This document shows positions 9,052 to 20,829 of a stretch of DNA of 64,000 nt, piece by piece. Position numbers and translations under genes: made by a program. This DNA comes from Gremmenia infestans (Eukaryota; Ascomycota; Leotiomycetes; Helotiales; Hamatocanthoscyphaceae), in NCBI GenBank assembly GCA_032629725.1, contig JAFEVB010000021.1, forward strand, positions 1 to 64,000, given 5' to 3'. The notes beneath the pieces are model-generated. The model worked only from the letters and a program-made list of their open reading frames with translations, was not told where the DNA came from and did not search any database. The stretch's first letter is position 1, and each line of letters opens with the position of its first letter.

Positions 9052-12022
9052 CTACGAAGCCCTCTGCGCCTCAAAACTTTTCAAAATGCGTCCAAACATA
9101 CAACACATCCTCCAGCATCCCATCTCCGTTAGCGCCGCACTAGCATTGCGCATATGCTTAAGATACTTCTCCCTTGGCGCATCAGTCTTCAACTTAGCAT
9201 ACGCCCAACAAATAATGCCACCTGTAAATAGACAAATGGCAACCTCGAAACTACTATCCGGCACAGTGCCAGAATTGACACACGAGTGGCACAGATCCAG
9301 CATGCTGTACACGTGCGTCATAGTTGTATTCGCCATCTCGCTATTCGCCCAATGCTTGAGATTTTCTTCCGCAAAGTCGCCATCGTTGGTATTATTGGAT
9401 CGCCCGGCGACGAGGTGCATGTCCGAGAGGCTGACGTCGAGGGAGATGTAGGCGAGTTTTTGAAGAAGGGTCGCGGAAACGCTTGTTTCGGCCGTGAGGT
9501 AGCAGTCACCCCAACTGTCGAGGCCATCTACGAGCCACCTTCGACGTTCCCTTAGACTCTCACCGACAGGAAGAGCAGAGGCCCCGAAAGCGCCCATCAA
9601 TCCAGTTGGATTCATCATAGATGTTGATTGACGCCATTCAAATATTTGCGTCTGAAGGGCGTAAAGAAGAATAATCTTTCCAAGTTCACCTCCTGTCTTG
9701 GCGATTGGAGAAGCTGGCTTCATCCGTTTACGGAGGGAACAAGCGTTCAGGGCATGCAAAAAGTATGTCACAGGTGGCCCATCAGCCGCACCAACAAGCA
9801 TCCTCCATGATTCAGCAGTGGGCGATTCCCAATACTCCTCTGAACAAGGAAATACGCAATTTGTCGTCTCTGCTTTACTGATGTACGGCTGGTTGTTAAA
9901 CAAAGCTGGGAACATACAGTCATAGACCTAGCCTAGTTAGTGTAACTCCCAAATAATTCAAGCAGACAAACATACGTAGATAGACATCCCGAGTCGCTTC
10001 TTCTTCTCATTCTCTACCCACGCCATCCAAGAAGCATCGGATGGACTCAAACTTTCGCGTTGGAAGTGATTGAATTCCACATTAGCCGATGGACGGCAGT
10101 CCAAGAGCCGAGCTCGACGAAGAGCAGTAATCAGTACACCTCTATTTCCTTCGGAGAATTCGTACGCCGGTTTGCTTCCACTCCAAGTACCAGCCAAGCA
10201 GAGTAGGAAGTATGTCAGGATGTTGTCGGCGGATCGAAGCTACTTTTATCAGCTGGTGTAATCAGATAAGATGCGGAAACTTACATATTTCTCATCTAAT
10301 TCCTGCATACGGAAGCAGGCAATCCTAAGATGATCATAAAAGAGACGACAGAATCGGCCCCGGTCCATCCGGGAATGTCCCGATCCAAGGAACATCATGG
10401 CAAGAAGAAGCAGAGGAGGGCTGCGATATATATTGAAAGTAGGAAGATGGACGACCGGAAACCTCGGATGAACGAACCTGATGTAGAGGCGAAGGAAGAA
10501 ATCCAATACATCAGTCGGTGGAAATATCACATCGACAATCTCGGGACGAGAGAGCTCATTTCTGCTGAATTGGGTTCCGTCCAGAGCGGTTAGCAATGTC
10601 TCCCGAAGGGATTCGTCTATATGCTGGGAGGGATGAATAGTTGAGGCAGTGAGTCCAGCTCCTCTTGCTTCATCCAGGATAGGTTGCCATGAGACAGGTA
10701 TGAGATGAAGCGGAACAATGCGAGGAGCACGACAAGGATTCTGTGCAGCATCACTCTCGCCAGCCTTGTCTGGCCAGTCGTTCGTCTCTTCATCCTCGGC
10801 ATCAGCAGCATCAATAGGGTGGACTTCATATTTCTGATAAGGGACATAATGATATGGATCACCAGGGAAATCACCCACGCCTTTCTCCATGTCGTAGTGT
10901 GGAGAGTTGTCAGTGCCGAAAGTGTTCAGAGACCAGGAGATGTCAGCATTGTATGTACCCATATATGCATTGGCGTTATCTCCGTAAAGCATAAACCCAC
11001 CCCAGAGATTTGGGTCAAAGGTCTCGGATGGTGTGAATGTGAAGGGATATGGTTCCTGCGGAGCCAATGCAGCTTCCATTAGGCTTGTAAGACCCTGAGA
11101 CGGATTCGGAGGTCCCTGCAGCAGAGCGGGGGGTTGGCCGTTAAGCCCTTCATGTGGCAGAATATTCTGGTACCCGGCATTAGGATGCTCGATAAAGATA
11201 TTTTGCTGTTGTTCATGGTAGACGTCGTTAGGGTGACCATTCAACAAAGCACCACTTGAGATTATATTGGGATCAGGGTGGCCATTGGCAAGGCCATGAC
11301 GATGGTGATCTTGAATGAGAGGAAGACTTGTTTCTTGAGGCATCGACCGTCCACCATTATGCGCCTCTGGGTCAAATCGCTGGGTATCCGGCTGGGGCTG
11401 CGGTGGGGAGGATGAAGTAGCTTCAAGCTGGGTCACGTGCTGTTTTGTCGACCCCTCATGAATACGCCGGTGGCGGTTGAGCAAGTCACTTCTGGTAAAG
11501 CGTTTCTTGCAGATATTGCAAGCAAATTTTCCCATCTCTTCATCTAAAAAAGAAGCAAGCATCAGACATGAGGTGGACGGCGAAGGGGGGCGGAGGAGGA
11601 GGGGGAAGAAGATGGAGCTTACGATTGGCCTGGTGCCGTGTGAGATTCTCGATGCGGCTGAAATTCTTGGGACATCTCGGACACTGAAAGCGCTGGCCGG
11701 CAGGAGCAGCTTTGACGGGCGATTTACTGTTCTTTGCGGGCTCTTTGGGCTGTTTCTTGGAGCCATTGGGGCTATTGGTATTGGTATTGATCTTGGTATT
11801 GGTATTATTGGGTGCGGCAGGCTTGCTACCGGTATTGCTGTTGTTGACGAGACTAGAGTCGTCGTGTACCCCAGGCACAGACACAGGCCCAAATCCATGC
11901 CTATTATTGACTTCCACCTTGACGGGATGCATCTCATGGTGGTGGTGGTGGACGATGCCATGAGCATGTGCATGGCCGTTAGCATAACCGTTGCTCACCG
12001 GTATCCTCGATGCCGTCTCCAT
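9052..12022 (-). CDS. C2H2 zinc-finger transcription factor with fungal-specific domain
   Basis: Nuclear DNA-binding regulator. Four exons (12022-11623, 11543-10285, 10239-9976, 9927-9052) give 932 residues. The N-terminus is low-complexity, with a His run and Asn/Thr repeats. Two tandem C2H2 fingers follow at about residues 110-165: C-X2-C-X12-H-X3-H in FQCPRCPKNFSRIENLTRH and again in FACNICKKRFTRSDLLNRH. The first intron splits the codon of the last histidine of finger 1. A Gln/Pro/Asn-rich linker leads to a Fungal_trans-type regulatory domain containing LRLYIRFVHPRFPVVH and a conserved PYISKAE stretch. C2H2 pairs joined to this domain are common regulators of carbon use and stress in ascomycetes; the targets cannot be inferred. 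The neighbouring MFS gene is on the same strand. Confidence 0.9.
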
Positions 12023-12966
12023 CCTGTTCAGTGGAATCGTGGGAGGGGACTAGAGATCCGAATAGGAATAGAAGAGCAGTGAGCACAGCACAGTAGTGGA
12101 CGAGTAACAGGATCTGATTAGGATTGCGAGACTTCAAGGTGGACTCCAGATCCCAGAGCAGTGGGTGGAGTGAACGCTGACGGGTGGGGAGGCAATTGAG
12201 GAGGTTGTGTCGTCTCGGTCGTCGTTTGCATAAACGCGGCCTGTGGACGGATTGTGGACGTGACGTTGACTCCTTAGCGGGTTAGTAATTAGTAATATAA
12301 AAGCTAAAGTAACAAGCCAGAGAGAGTTTATGAAAGGACAACAACACTTCCATAATAACTGCATCAAGTCTTTAAACTTGTCGCGTATTAAGCAAGCAAC
12401 CTAGATTAGAAATCAGATACAATCTAGCCATCACCCCTCTTCTTACTATTCGACTAAACTCGGGGATCGCCATGTTGGTGGCGTCAATTCGTGCTTGGAC
12501 TTGTTCAAGAGGGGCAGAATTCCCGACCGGATTGATTATCCCGGTCTCTGTGGTAAGTACGGAGTACAGGGTGGGGTATTGTTATCAAAACCGCATCTTT
12601 CTTAATTTACAATTATGTAATTTGCCCAGGCTTGTATGGGTTGTACGAAGTAATCGCCGTAAACGTCTTCAGTTCAGGTAAAAGGTTCGGTAATTTATTT
12701 TTAGAATATCCAGGATAATACAATAAGTGTATATCTTCTGTTTCCTTATGTATGTCCTACTTATGGGAGAAAAATGCCTGGCTAAATTGTATATACTTGA
12801 AAACTGGGTTCATTGATATATACAATTGACTACGACTAAAAGTATGAGTATGAGTACGAGTACGAGTACAGAGAAGCCCCCAAGTTACCGTATGATTAGT
12901 ATATTGCTCTCATCTTAATATACTACATCAAACCATCCACATATCTATCCATCTCATCCCAGTCTT
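12023..12966. other. Intergenic, regulator promoter side
   Basis: Holds the promoter of the C2H2 regulator and the 3' flank of the M18 peptidase gene. It contains TACGGAGTA at 12558-12566 and an imperfect GAGTAC/GAGTAT hexamer array near 12843-12870. No gene is seen. Confidence 0.55.
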
Positions 12967-15010
12967 CTATTCAAACTCCCCATCGACACTCTCAAATGTA
13001 TCCAAGAAGCCCTTGAAGATCTTCACTCCCAACCCAGGATCCAAACTTCCAGTCGTAGCTCGGATAGAATGCATGCTCAACTGCGGAATACCAGCATCAA
13101 TAGCCCTAACTCCCATCGCAGAACTAAGCATTGGCCCCACAGTTCCCCCGCTTCGCGAATCATTCCGAATCATAAACAGCTGCAGTCTGTTGTCCGTCTT
13201 CTCCGCAACTCGGGTAAGGACAGCAGTGGAGACGGAATCGGTCGTCATATGTCCGTTTGAATCGGCAGATACCACGAGGCCGACGTTCAATCTGGGAGAG
13301 TGGCCCTCAAGGTACGAACCCAAGAAGTTGGGGTTCACAGCGTGAGTGACATCTGCCGAGACGAGGAAGGAGTTGGCGTATGTCTGAGACAGAATATTCG
13401 CGCTGGTTCCATTGCTAGACAAAGATTCGGTGATTCTCTCAATGGTGCTGGGCAAGAAATTGCCCTTTGCACCTTGGCGAAGCTGGCTACCGATTTCCTC
13501 ATCGTCGAAAACGCCAACAAGTTTCACGATTCCATCTTCTGCAGAGGCGGAAGCCGTGGAAGAGGCGAGTAGTGCTTCAATGGCGGACCATGAACAAAGC
13601 TTGTCATCAATACGACCAGCGAAGATAAACTCCTTGTCCAATCCACCAACTTGTGCGGGCTGGGTATCGTATAATTCGAGTTCCCAATTGACGATTGAAG
13701 AGTAGTCTTGGATGCTCAGTTCTCCCGCAATCGCACGTACGAGTTTGGGGGGTTGTGTTGCGGCAAATGTTCCTTCACCACCCAATGTCAAGTTCTTGAA
13801 TGCTTCGTCCGCGGAATGGATATCGGAATTATCGAGGCCAATGACGGGAACTGCCTGTGTCTCTGCATTATTTTGTCCAAACATACCGAGTCCGAAGTGA
13901 GGTGCGAGAGTAGGGATTCGAGCAACTAAGACTCCATTAGCCAATGTCCTTTCCATTTGCTTGCAAACTTACTTGGCCATCCCAGCTTCACCAGCTTCGT
14001 GGTAATCTTTCCAGTCTTTGGATCTTTCACTAGTACTCTTCCTCCAATCCCAAGGTCTCTGTCCCACCATGTGTTGTTGAGAGCACCGGCATATGGCGCA
14101 ACACCCAATTGAACGTATCCAGCAGATGTCTTCTTGTTACTTACAGGCTTCAATCGTGCCGTCAAAGCATCGACGTGACCTGCAATCATTGCAACTCCGT
14201 TGCCACTTTTGTATCCGCCTCCCACCGTGAATGCAACCAAACTGCTACCATTTCGTGTGACGAAGAATTTGCCTCCTTTCTCTACTTGTTCGTTCCAGGA
14301 TGAGCGTTCGGAAAGCTGGAATATGTCAGCGTAATACTGTAGAACGGAAATAGAGATCATACCTTTTTGAATCCAGCGTTTTCTAACTTTGCCTCAAAAT
14401 GTGACACAGCATGGAAAACTGTGGGGTTGTCCGTCAAGAAGTCACAGAAGGGCTGTGTATATGCCTCGGGGATCTTTAACGTATTATCCACCCTGAATGA
14501 TTCCTTGGTGGTCAAGCTGCTTGGCGGCTGTAGCTGTATCATTTCCGCCCGTTCCCTCATGGTCTCACGGAACCTTTTCGCGCTCTCATTGTATTGCTCA
14601 AAAAGGCTCAATTGTTCGTTTTCGGGCGAGACATTGTTGGCATTCGATCCCTTGCCATTTAGTCTCGTGGCACCGAGGATTGGAGGGTCCGCAAGGCCAG
14701 CGCGTCCATCGGCCCTGTCACAAGACATCCCTCCCTTTTCCATGGGCTCTCTTATGGGCAGATAGGCAGAGGGGTGTGGAGGTGGTAACGACTTCAGAGG
14801 TGGAGAAGGGCCCGGGGTTGAGGCAGCGCAGTAAGATTGAGATGGCATTGGTAGGTGTTCTCCAGGAGGAGGAGGAGAGCTCGATTGTCTCTTTGCTGTG
14901 AGCGAAGCCACCTGCTCTTCGAGTGCGGCGATCCGTTGGCGAGCTGCTTGTTCTTGGAGGGAGCTGGTGCTGACGCTACTGCGGAGAGAGGAGGGGTTGT
15001 TTTTGACCAT
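12967..15010 (-). CDS. M18 aspartyl/vacuolar aminopeptidase
   Basis: Zinc exopeptidase that removes N-terminal (acidic or other) residues; the family includes cytosolic aspartyl aminopeptidase and vacuolar Lap4/Ape1. Exons 15010-14363, 14315-13973 and 13925-12967 give 649 residues. Metal and catalytic motifs: AGHVDAL, FAGRIDD, DDEEIGS, SADVTHAVNPN and LSMHSIRAT. Family members are usually 450-510 residues long; here about 140 extra N-terminal residues carry a short coiled-coil-like QRIAALEEQVASL and a proline/serine-rich stretch before the peptidase domain begins near PFCDFL. The second intron joins LGWP to IARIPTLAPHFG. The long N-terminus could be a targeting or propeptide region, as in yeast Ape1, but the sequences are not comparable by eye. 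Confidence 0.93.
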
Positions 15011-15473
15011 GTTTGGGGATGATGTGAAGTTTTAGTTATATGTTGAAGGTTGAGGAGGTAAAGAGAAGTGGTGACGAGATGTTGTGGTGATGGAGCTTGT
15101 GTGGGGTCGTGTGATGATGTTGATCAACAGTTGATGAGCTTGGCGTTTGCATGGTTCATGCGCAACGTGCACAGCTTCATATTGACATCAACAGCAATCG
15201 ATCGGCTACTTCCAATTTTTTGTCATGGATGTCACATATTAAGGTACAGTATAGTATTACACCTCTTCACATGTGCGTTTTACTAGTCTGTCACGGTTCA
15301 TGGCAAGAGGTTGTACTTCAATACGGTCAAAACGCTATGATTTCATTTCGTGTCGTGGATATATCATTGACCGTAATCCATATGCTGCAGAAGCCCTTGC
15401 AAGCATGCCCAAGTCACCTCTCCATCATCATTTCATATGCAGGGGTCGTTTGGCAGTTTCTCAATACAACGCT

Positions 15474-16071
15474 CTAGTAGTTGTTGAATTGTTGGGGAGC
15501 ACTGTACTGGTTTCTATTGGAATTCGTCAGTATTCATCTTCACAAAGGTAGTCCGAGACGACTTACGGGTCGTATTGATCAGCACCCTGGTTCTGGATGT
15601 AGTGCTCATCATACATGCTCTCAGCATTGCGCTTGGCGTGGCTCTTGGCCTTCTCACGGTCGACGAAGTCCATTCCCTTGGTCTCAGCGAGCTTGTCGAC
15701 TTCAGCACCGGCGATACCGACAAGGAGTTCCTTGGCGAATTGGTGGGATATTGGCTTGCCTGAAAGTTAAGGTTCAAATGTTAATATGTCTTCCTTATGT
15801 TCCTAGGTTGGGGGTAGAATGGATAGAAGGGGGAGGTATTTACCCTCTGCGCGCTGTCTGTCCTCGAAGATCTTGAATGCACCGAAGGAGGCGGCACCAG
15901 CAAGAGCCTCGTGGCCGAAGTTGGATTCGTTTACGTCGCCATTTTGGACCTGGTCGTAGGCATTCTCAGATTCTCCTGGGTAAGCCGCATGTCAGCATGG
16001 CCATTGCAAACCGAGGAAGGTAAGCGGAAGTGGAGGATGTTGGAGTGAAACTTACCCCATCCGAAAACCAT
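15474..16071 (-). CDS. cipC: CipC-like antibiotic-response protein (DUF3759)
   Basis: Small protein of unknown biochemical role. Aspergillus CipC is named for induction by the antibiotic concanamycin A, and relatives often rise under stress or in infection. Four exons (16071-16056, 15975-15844, 15759-15567, 15513-15474) give 126 residues; the first coding exon is only 16 nt. The family pattern is clear: MVFGWGESENAYDQV, NESNFGHEALAGAASFGAF, PISHQFAKELLVGIAGAEVD and AKRNAESMYDEHY. The last exon is short but is supported because the frame continues as QYDPNQYSAPQQFNNY. Without that splice the protein would end at a TAA inside the donor site. The upstream region is long. Confidence 0.88.
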
Positions 16072-17641
16072 TTTGACTGATTGAGTGGTTGGGTTGGTAA
16101 GTTGAGGTGGATTTGGTATGAGTGGTTGTTGTTTGTGTTTGCGTTGAAGTTGAAGTTGAAGTTGGGATTGTGGTGTGGAAGAAGGAAAGGGAAGAGGGGA
16201 GGGGCAGGAAGGAGGGGTTCATATATAGCTCAAGCACCCCCATCGGTGCTGAACGAATGTGTCAGGAATCCTCAGTGAATCACTCCACATGTCCAACAAT
16301 CAACCATTCACAGTCTCACGATCCCAGATTCAGGGCATCCAGGATCCCCCACATGCATTGCTCTAACGCTTCTAGCCCAACCGCGGACCTCGAGTTGCCC
16401 CTCATCACCAGTAGCTTGCGTGGCTCGGATTCTGCTTCGAAACAATTCATGCTTTCTGACGGTCCATGGCGGCAATTAAGACGACTACTATACGTTTCAA
16501 AGACGAAGGCATGACTGCTCTAACTGGATCTCAGCTGGTCAGGGCATAGAAACAAACAAACCACTCGCCTGTTATTGGAGCTGTGGAGGGGGAATAAGCT
16601 TCAAGAGCTCGCAGAGTGAAACGGATCATAACATCAGGATGAACGTCTTTTCTCAAAGTAATGTGCTGTGCCATTTGATCGTCAGGATGGACCTTGATAG
16701 TCTGTGTATTTATTCATGCTTCCCAACAACAAGTTAGTTAATTAAGTCCACAGCTGTACCTGTATCTAAAAGTAGAAGAAGTGTGAGCTGCGATGGATGT
16801 GCTGTACTCGTTCCCGCGTTTCGAGCTTAGAAAGAAAGGCTTAACTTGACCCCACCCTACGTAATTTCGCCATCAAGATGATCCAAGTAGTGTAGTCCAG
16901 GCTGTGCAGCACCGCATCAAAGCTTCATGCAAACCATACAAACCATTTCTCTGGCTTCTTACTCAGATTCTCTAATGTCGGCCGAAGTTAAGGATTCTGA
17001 AGTAAGTTTGATTATGCTTCAGCATCCACATCCACACAGCCAGTCCCTCACAGCTGAAGCTCAACGCCTGGAGCTTGAAAGAACGTCCGTAGCGTAGCGT
17101 AGGTAGCGCCCTACAGTAACTCAGCCACGTCGGGTCGGGTCAGGGCCCGACATGACAGCTACAGGGCCTTAGTACTGTAGTTGAAGTGCAAACTTTCCAC
17201 TTAAAACCAGGATATGACTAGGATAAAGGAGGGTTTCTATTGGCTGAACAAGCCCCTGGACAGATCATTTATGCCTTATTTGGGGATCAAACTGCTAAAA
17301 CCCCCCACTTTTCTACTGGGAAAGGGGGGTGTCCGACAGCAGGAATCCATATAAGCCCTGTGAAAGCATATTTTGTGAAAAGTTGCAGTTCATCTGCTAA
17401 GGCCCTCTCCTCTGCCCTGTACAGCCAAGCTTTCGCCTAGACCAGACCAGATCCAGATGTCTTGGCGGCCATTAAGCGAAGGCTTGTCTTGTCTTGAATT
17501 TCTATACACGTGATTATCACGAGAAAATAGCATCACATCACATGATATACAAGAAATTCAACAACAGGAATAGCTAAATCCAGAGTAAGAACAGGAGCAA
17601 GAGGAAATATACATATTGCGTTAAACAACTCTCTTCTGAAA
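16072..17641. promoter_or_regulatory. Long divergent intergenic region, cipC / esterase
   Basis: About 1.6 kb between divergent genes. It contains C-run and G-run words (CCCCCC near 17302, GGGGGG near 17324) that include the stress-element core AGGGG/CCCCT, and a GGGTCGGGTCAGGGCCCGAC stretch near 17135. These are weak, unverified promoter hints. No gene is recognised. Confidence 0.4.
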
Positions 17642-18692
17642 ATGGCATCATCCTCACAATCACAGCCCCGTCTGCCTACCCCCTCAGATTTCCCTCCTAA
17701 CCTAACGCTCTCTATCAACCCCCCCACCACGGGTTCCCCAGTCAACATCCTAATTCTCCTCCACGGCCTCGGCGACACACACACCTCCTTCACCACCCTC
17801 GGGAAATCTCTCAACCTTCCCGAAACAGTCTCTATATCCCTACGCGGTAAGGCATTTTTCCTAACAAATTCCTCTTACAGTATATAATATTATCCTACCA
17901 TATCATATCATATCCCTTTCCTTGCCTGTTCCATAACCCCACTCCACTCCTGATCTATTCTCCGGAGTACTATTCCATCAATCACCACATTATATGAACA
18001 TATAAACTTGGTTCACTTCACTTTACTATATTCTACTTCATTACACCTCCACCTTACTTTACTCCACCACCTAACTTCACACCACTAACACCTCCCACCC
18101 AGCCCCAAACCCCATCCCCCCCATATTCACCGGCTCATCCACCCCCTCCTTCCACTGGGGTGACGACATCCTATTCGACGAGACCAAAGGCTCCATCGAC
18201 CCCGACGGCGGCTTCACCACCACCCGCAAAATCCTCCTCTCCACCATCATAAAAGACGTCCTCATAGAAAAATGTCACTATCCCGCCCGCAACATCCTGT
18301 TCTACGGATACGGGCAAGGAGGAATGGCTGCTCTGAGTATAGCTGTAGCCGCATCTGCGGCCTCTGAAGACGGGGAAGAGCTGGAACTTGGCGGTGTAGT
18401 TAGTATCGGAGGCCGCTTACCCGCTTCCACTTCGACGGCTTGTTCTGGGCAGGGTAAGAAGGGCAAATGCAGAACTCCGGTGCTGCTCTGTGGCGGGAGT
18501 AAAAGTCGCGAGGTTACGCGACAGGCGGTCGATGCGCTGAAAGAGCGGTTTAAGGATTTCGAGTATGTGAAGTGGGCTAAGGAGGGGGATGGGATGCCTG
18601 GGAGTCGCGAGGAGATGTTGCCGATTATGAGGTTCTTTGCGAGGAGGTTGAGGAGCAGGGCGGGGGTGCCGGACGGTGCTGTTGAGGTTTAA
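17642..18692 (+). CDS. Phospholipase/carboxylesterase-family alpha/beta hydrolase
   Basis: Serine hydrolase related to acyl-protein thioesterases and small carboxylesterases. Exons 17642-17846 and 18103-18692, split by a 256-base intron, give 264 residues. Visible elements are the oxyanion strand ILLHGLGDTHTSF, the nucleophile elbow GYGQGG, where the usual GxSxG serine position reads Q, and GGVVSIGGRLP. The second half is G-rich on the coding strand. The glutamine in place of the nucleophilic serine suggests either loss of classic catalysis or a divergent member; I cannot place the aspartate and histidine with confidence. It is convergent with the TRM61 gene 304 bases away. Confidence 0.8.
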
Positions 18693-18996
18693 GATGGGGA
18701 CGGGGATGGATGGATGATTAAATGAATGACTTGTGTAAAAAGAAAAAGACGAAGGCAAGGGAGTTGTTAAATATAACAAACCGGAGGGAAGCTTCTAGGC
18801 TGATCGGAATGGACGTCTGGTAGCCCGTCATAGGCAGATTGTATGGAATAGAAGACGTTGAGGCTCCAGGGGGATTGGTCTCATGGCTGGATGTAGCAAT
18901 CACGTCTTGAAATATCAACGCTACGGGCATACCACCGGGTTCGAAGCTGGATGGAGAGGAGAGCCAATATAAGCATCTAGGAATGATATACGTTAA

Positions 18997-20643
18997 TTAT
19001 TCTACTTCTATTTTATCTTCTCTCCCGCCCTCAGGAGTCTCAACTATCTCTTTCTCTACAGCCTCAGCAGTCGCAGTCGAAGTCACAGCGACAGCTTTGT
19101 CCTTTTGCGCTTGTCTCGCTGCCTTCTTCAACTGCCTCCTACTAATCCCAATCACCTCCCCTACCTCCTGTCCCTCCTCCGTCCTAATCTTCACACCCCA
19201 TTTAGCCCTCGCCTTCTCCTCATCCTCCGCACTCCACTCCTGCGGCAGCACCGCAAACACAAGGTAACTTGTATGGGTCTTGATTTCTGGCTCACATCTA
19301 TGCACCAGATTCCCCTCCTTGTACACCTTCCGCTCCACCAAGCTCTCGAGGATCTTCTCGCGATTATTAGGATTAACCTTATCCTTCTTCCCCTCGACCT
19401 TCTCGCCGGTCTCATGGAACGTCTTGAACGTGCCCTCGACCTCAATCAAACGTGCGAGCGCTTCGTCTACCGATGCTGGTGTTGTTTGTAGGCCGCGCTG
19501 TGCGCCGTTGTCGATGCCGATTCGTTCTCGGCGTACTTCGAAGCGCTTCTGTGATAGTTCCACCATCTCGATGTCGACCCAGCCTAGCTTTCGCATGGCG
19601 GAGATGGTGCGCTGGACTTGTTCGATGCAGGGGGAGAATGTGCATAGGTGCACAGGCTTGGTAGGGTTTAGAGCCGAGACAAAGGGGGTTGTTGGAGCTT
19701 CAGTCGTGCCATTCGCAGTTGGTGTTCCTGCTTCTGAAGTTTCATGGGATGGTATTGGCGGAGAGGATCGTGTAAGGTGTGGAAGAGCGAGCCATGGAGC
19801 TGGAAGATCTAGGAAAATAGCATCTGCCTTTGGACTCTGGTCCTCGACTAGGAAACCATCCTCGCAGACATCTCGATGGGTGATCTGCACAACTCCGTCT
19901 AATCCGTGCTCTTTTATTTCCTCTCCCAATTTCTGATGCCTCAGTTCGTGGAACTCAAAACTCCAGACTTTCCCTAGCTTTTCCTCTTTTGAAGTGCCAT
20001 TGACATCAGCTTCCCTGGGGTATCCATGGAAAACAGCCCTCGCGGAAGCATGTGTAAATGATCCACTGCCCGCCCCAGCTTCTATTATACTCGATCCAGG
20101 TCTTGCGCGTATTCTATGAAGAATATAACTGTAGTCTGGCGTATATACCACCTGTGTTCGATGTGGTAAAGAGCTCGTCCAATTCTCCGGTGTAGGTGGA
20201 AGCAAATGTATAAAACCACTCGAAGCAGTCTCCGCTTCCTTCTCCTCCTTTCCTTCTGCCGGCGTACTAATAGCAACGTCCCCGTTCTCAGAGTCGTGCC
20301 TCTTATTTGGATGTTCCGCCGAGTCAGCGTCGTCTCGTTTGCGCTTCTTCTCTTGAGGCTGTTTTTTCTCCTGCTTTTGCCCGCGGCGTCCTCGAGACCC
20401 CGTATCAACTTTCGAGGCTCGGACTTGGGCTCCCCATGGTAGTCCTATCAACGTGGTGTGAGGAAACGACCCAAATCGAGTATTCACAACCTTGCCCTCT
20501 GAGTAGCCTTCATCATCTTCGTCGTGGTCCTTGAGAATTGTAGGAGCTTGTAGATCGCGCTTCAGATGGACAATTGACAGGCGATCTGTCTTTGCTACTG
20601 CCCCAGGATGCAGAAAGGGCGAACTGTGTGAAGTCATTTTCAT
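18997..20643 (-). CDS. trm61: tRNA (adenine-58-N1)-methyltransferase catalytic subunit
   Basis: Catalytic subunit of the nuclear Trm6-Trm61 complex, which makes 1-methyladenosine at position 58 of tRNAs, including initiator tRNA. One uninterrupted frame of 548 residues. The class I methyltransferase fold is marked by IIEAGAGSGSFTHASA (SAM-binding motif I, about residue 195), FEFHELRHQKLGEEI and DAIFLDLPAPW. The family is usually 350-480 residues long; the excess comes from a charged lysine/glutamate insert at about residues 80-145 and an acidic C-terminal tail. A second in-frame ATG lies two codons downstream of the chosen start. The gene is head to head with cysteinyl-tRNA synthetase, 186 bases apart. 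Confidence 0.93.
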   Translation of the reverse strand: MKMTSHSSPFLHPGAVAKTDRLSIVHLKRDLQAPTILKDHDEDDEGYSEGKVVNTRFGSFPHTTLIGLPWGAQVRASKVDTGSRGRRGQKQEKKQPQEKKRKRDDADSAEHPNKRHDSENGDVAISTPAEGKEEKEAETASSGFIHLLPPTPENWTSSLPHRTQVVYTPDYSYILHRIRARPGSSIIEAGAGSGSFTHASARAVFHGYPREADVNGTSKEEKLGKVWSFEFHELRHQKLGEEIKEHGLDGVVQITHRDVCEDGFLVEDQSPKADAIFLDLPAPWLALPHLTRSSPPIPSHETSEAGTPTANGTTEAPTTPFVSALNPTKPVHLCTFSPCIEQVQRTISAMRKLGWVDIEMVELSQKRFEVRRERIGIDNGAQRGLQTTPASVDEALARLIEVEGTFKTFHETGEKVEGKKDKVNPNNREKILESLVERKVYKEGNLVHRCEPEIKTHTSYLVFAVLPQEWSAEDEEKARAKWGVKIRTEEGQEVGEVIGISRRQLKKAARQAQKDKAVAVTSTATAEAVEKEIVETPEGGREDKIEVE

Positions 20644-20829
20644 TGGGTTGTATCGAGACTTTCCATCAATTTTGACGAGGCTGAAATAATTTTGAAATTC
20701 AGCCGGCCGGAAGCGAGTCCCCTCTTATTTGCGATACTGTACTGTACACAAGACAAGACAACCTGACTCACACCACATCAGCCCTACGCATTCCGACCAA
20801 CTCTCCTTAAAGAACTTGCGCAGAGACTG
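20644..20829. promoter_or_regulatory. Bidirectional promoter, trm61 / CysRS
   Basis: Only 186 bases separate the two divergent start codons, so both genes must share core promoter sequence. I see no strong TATA box. Confidence 0.6.
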
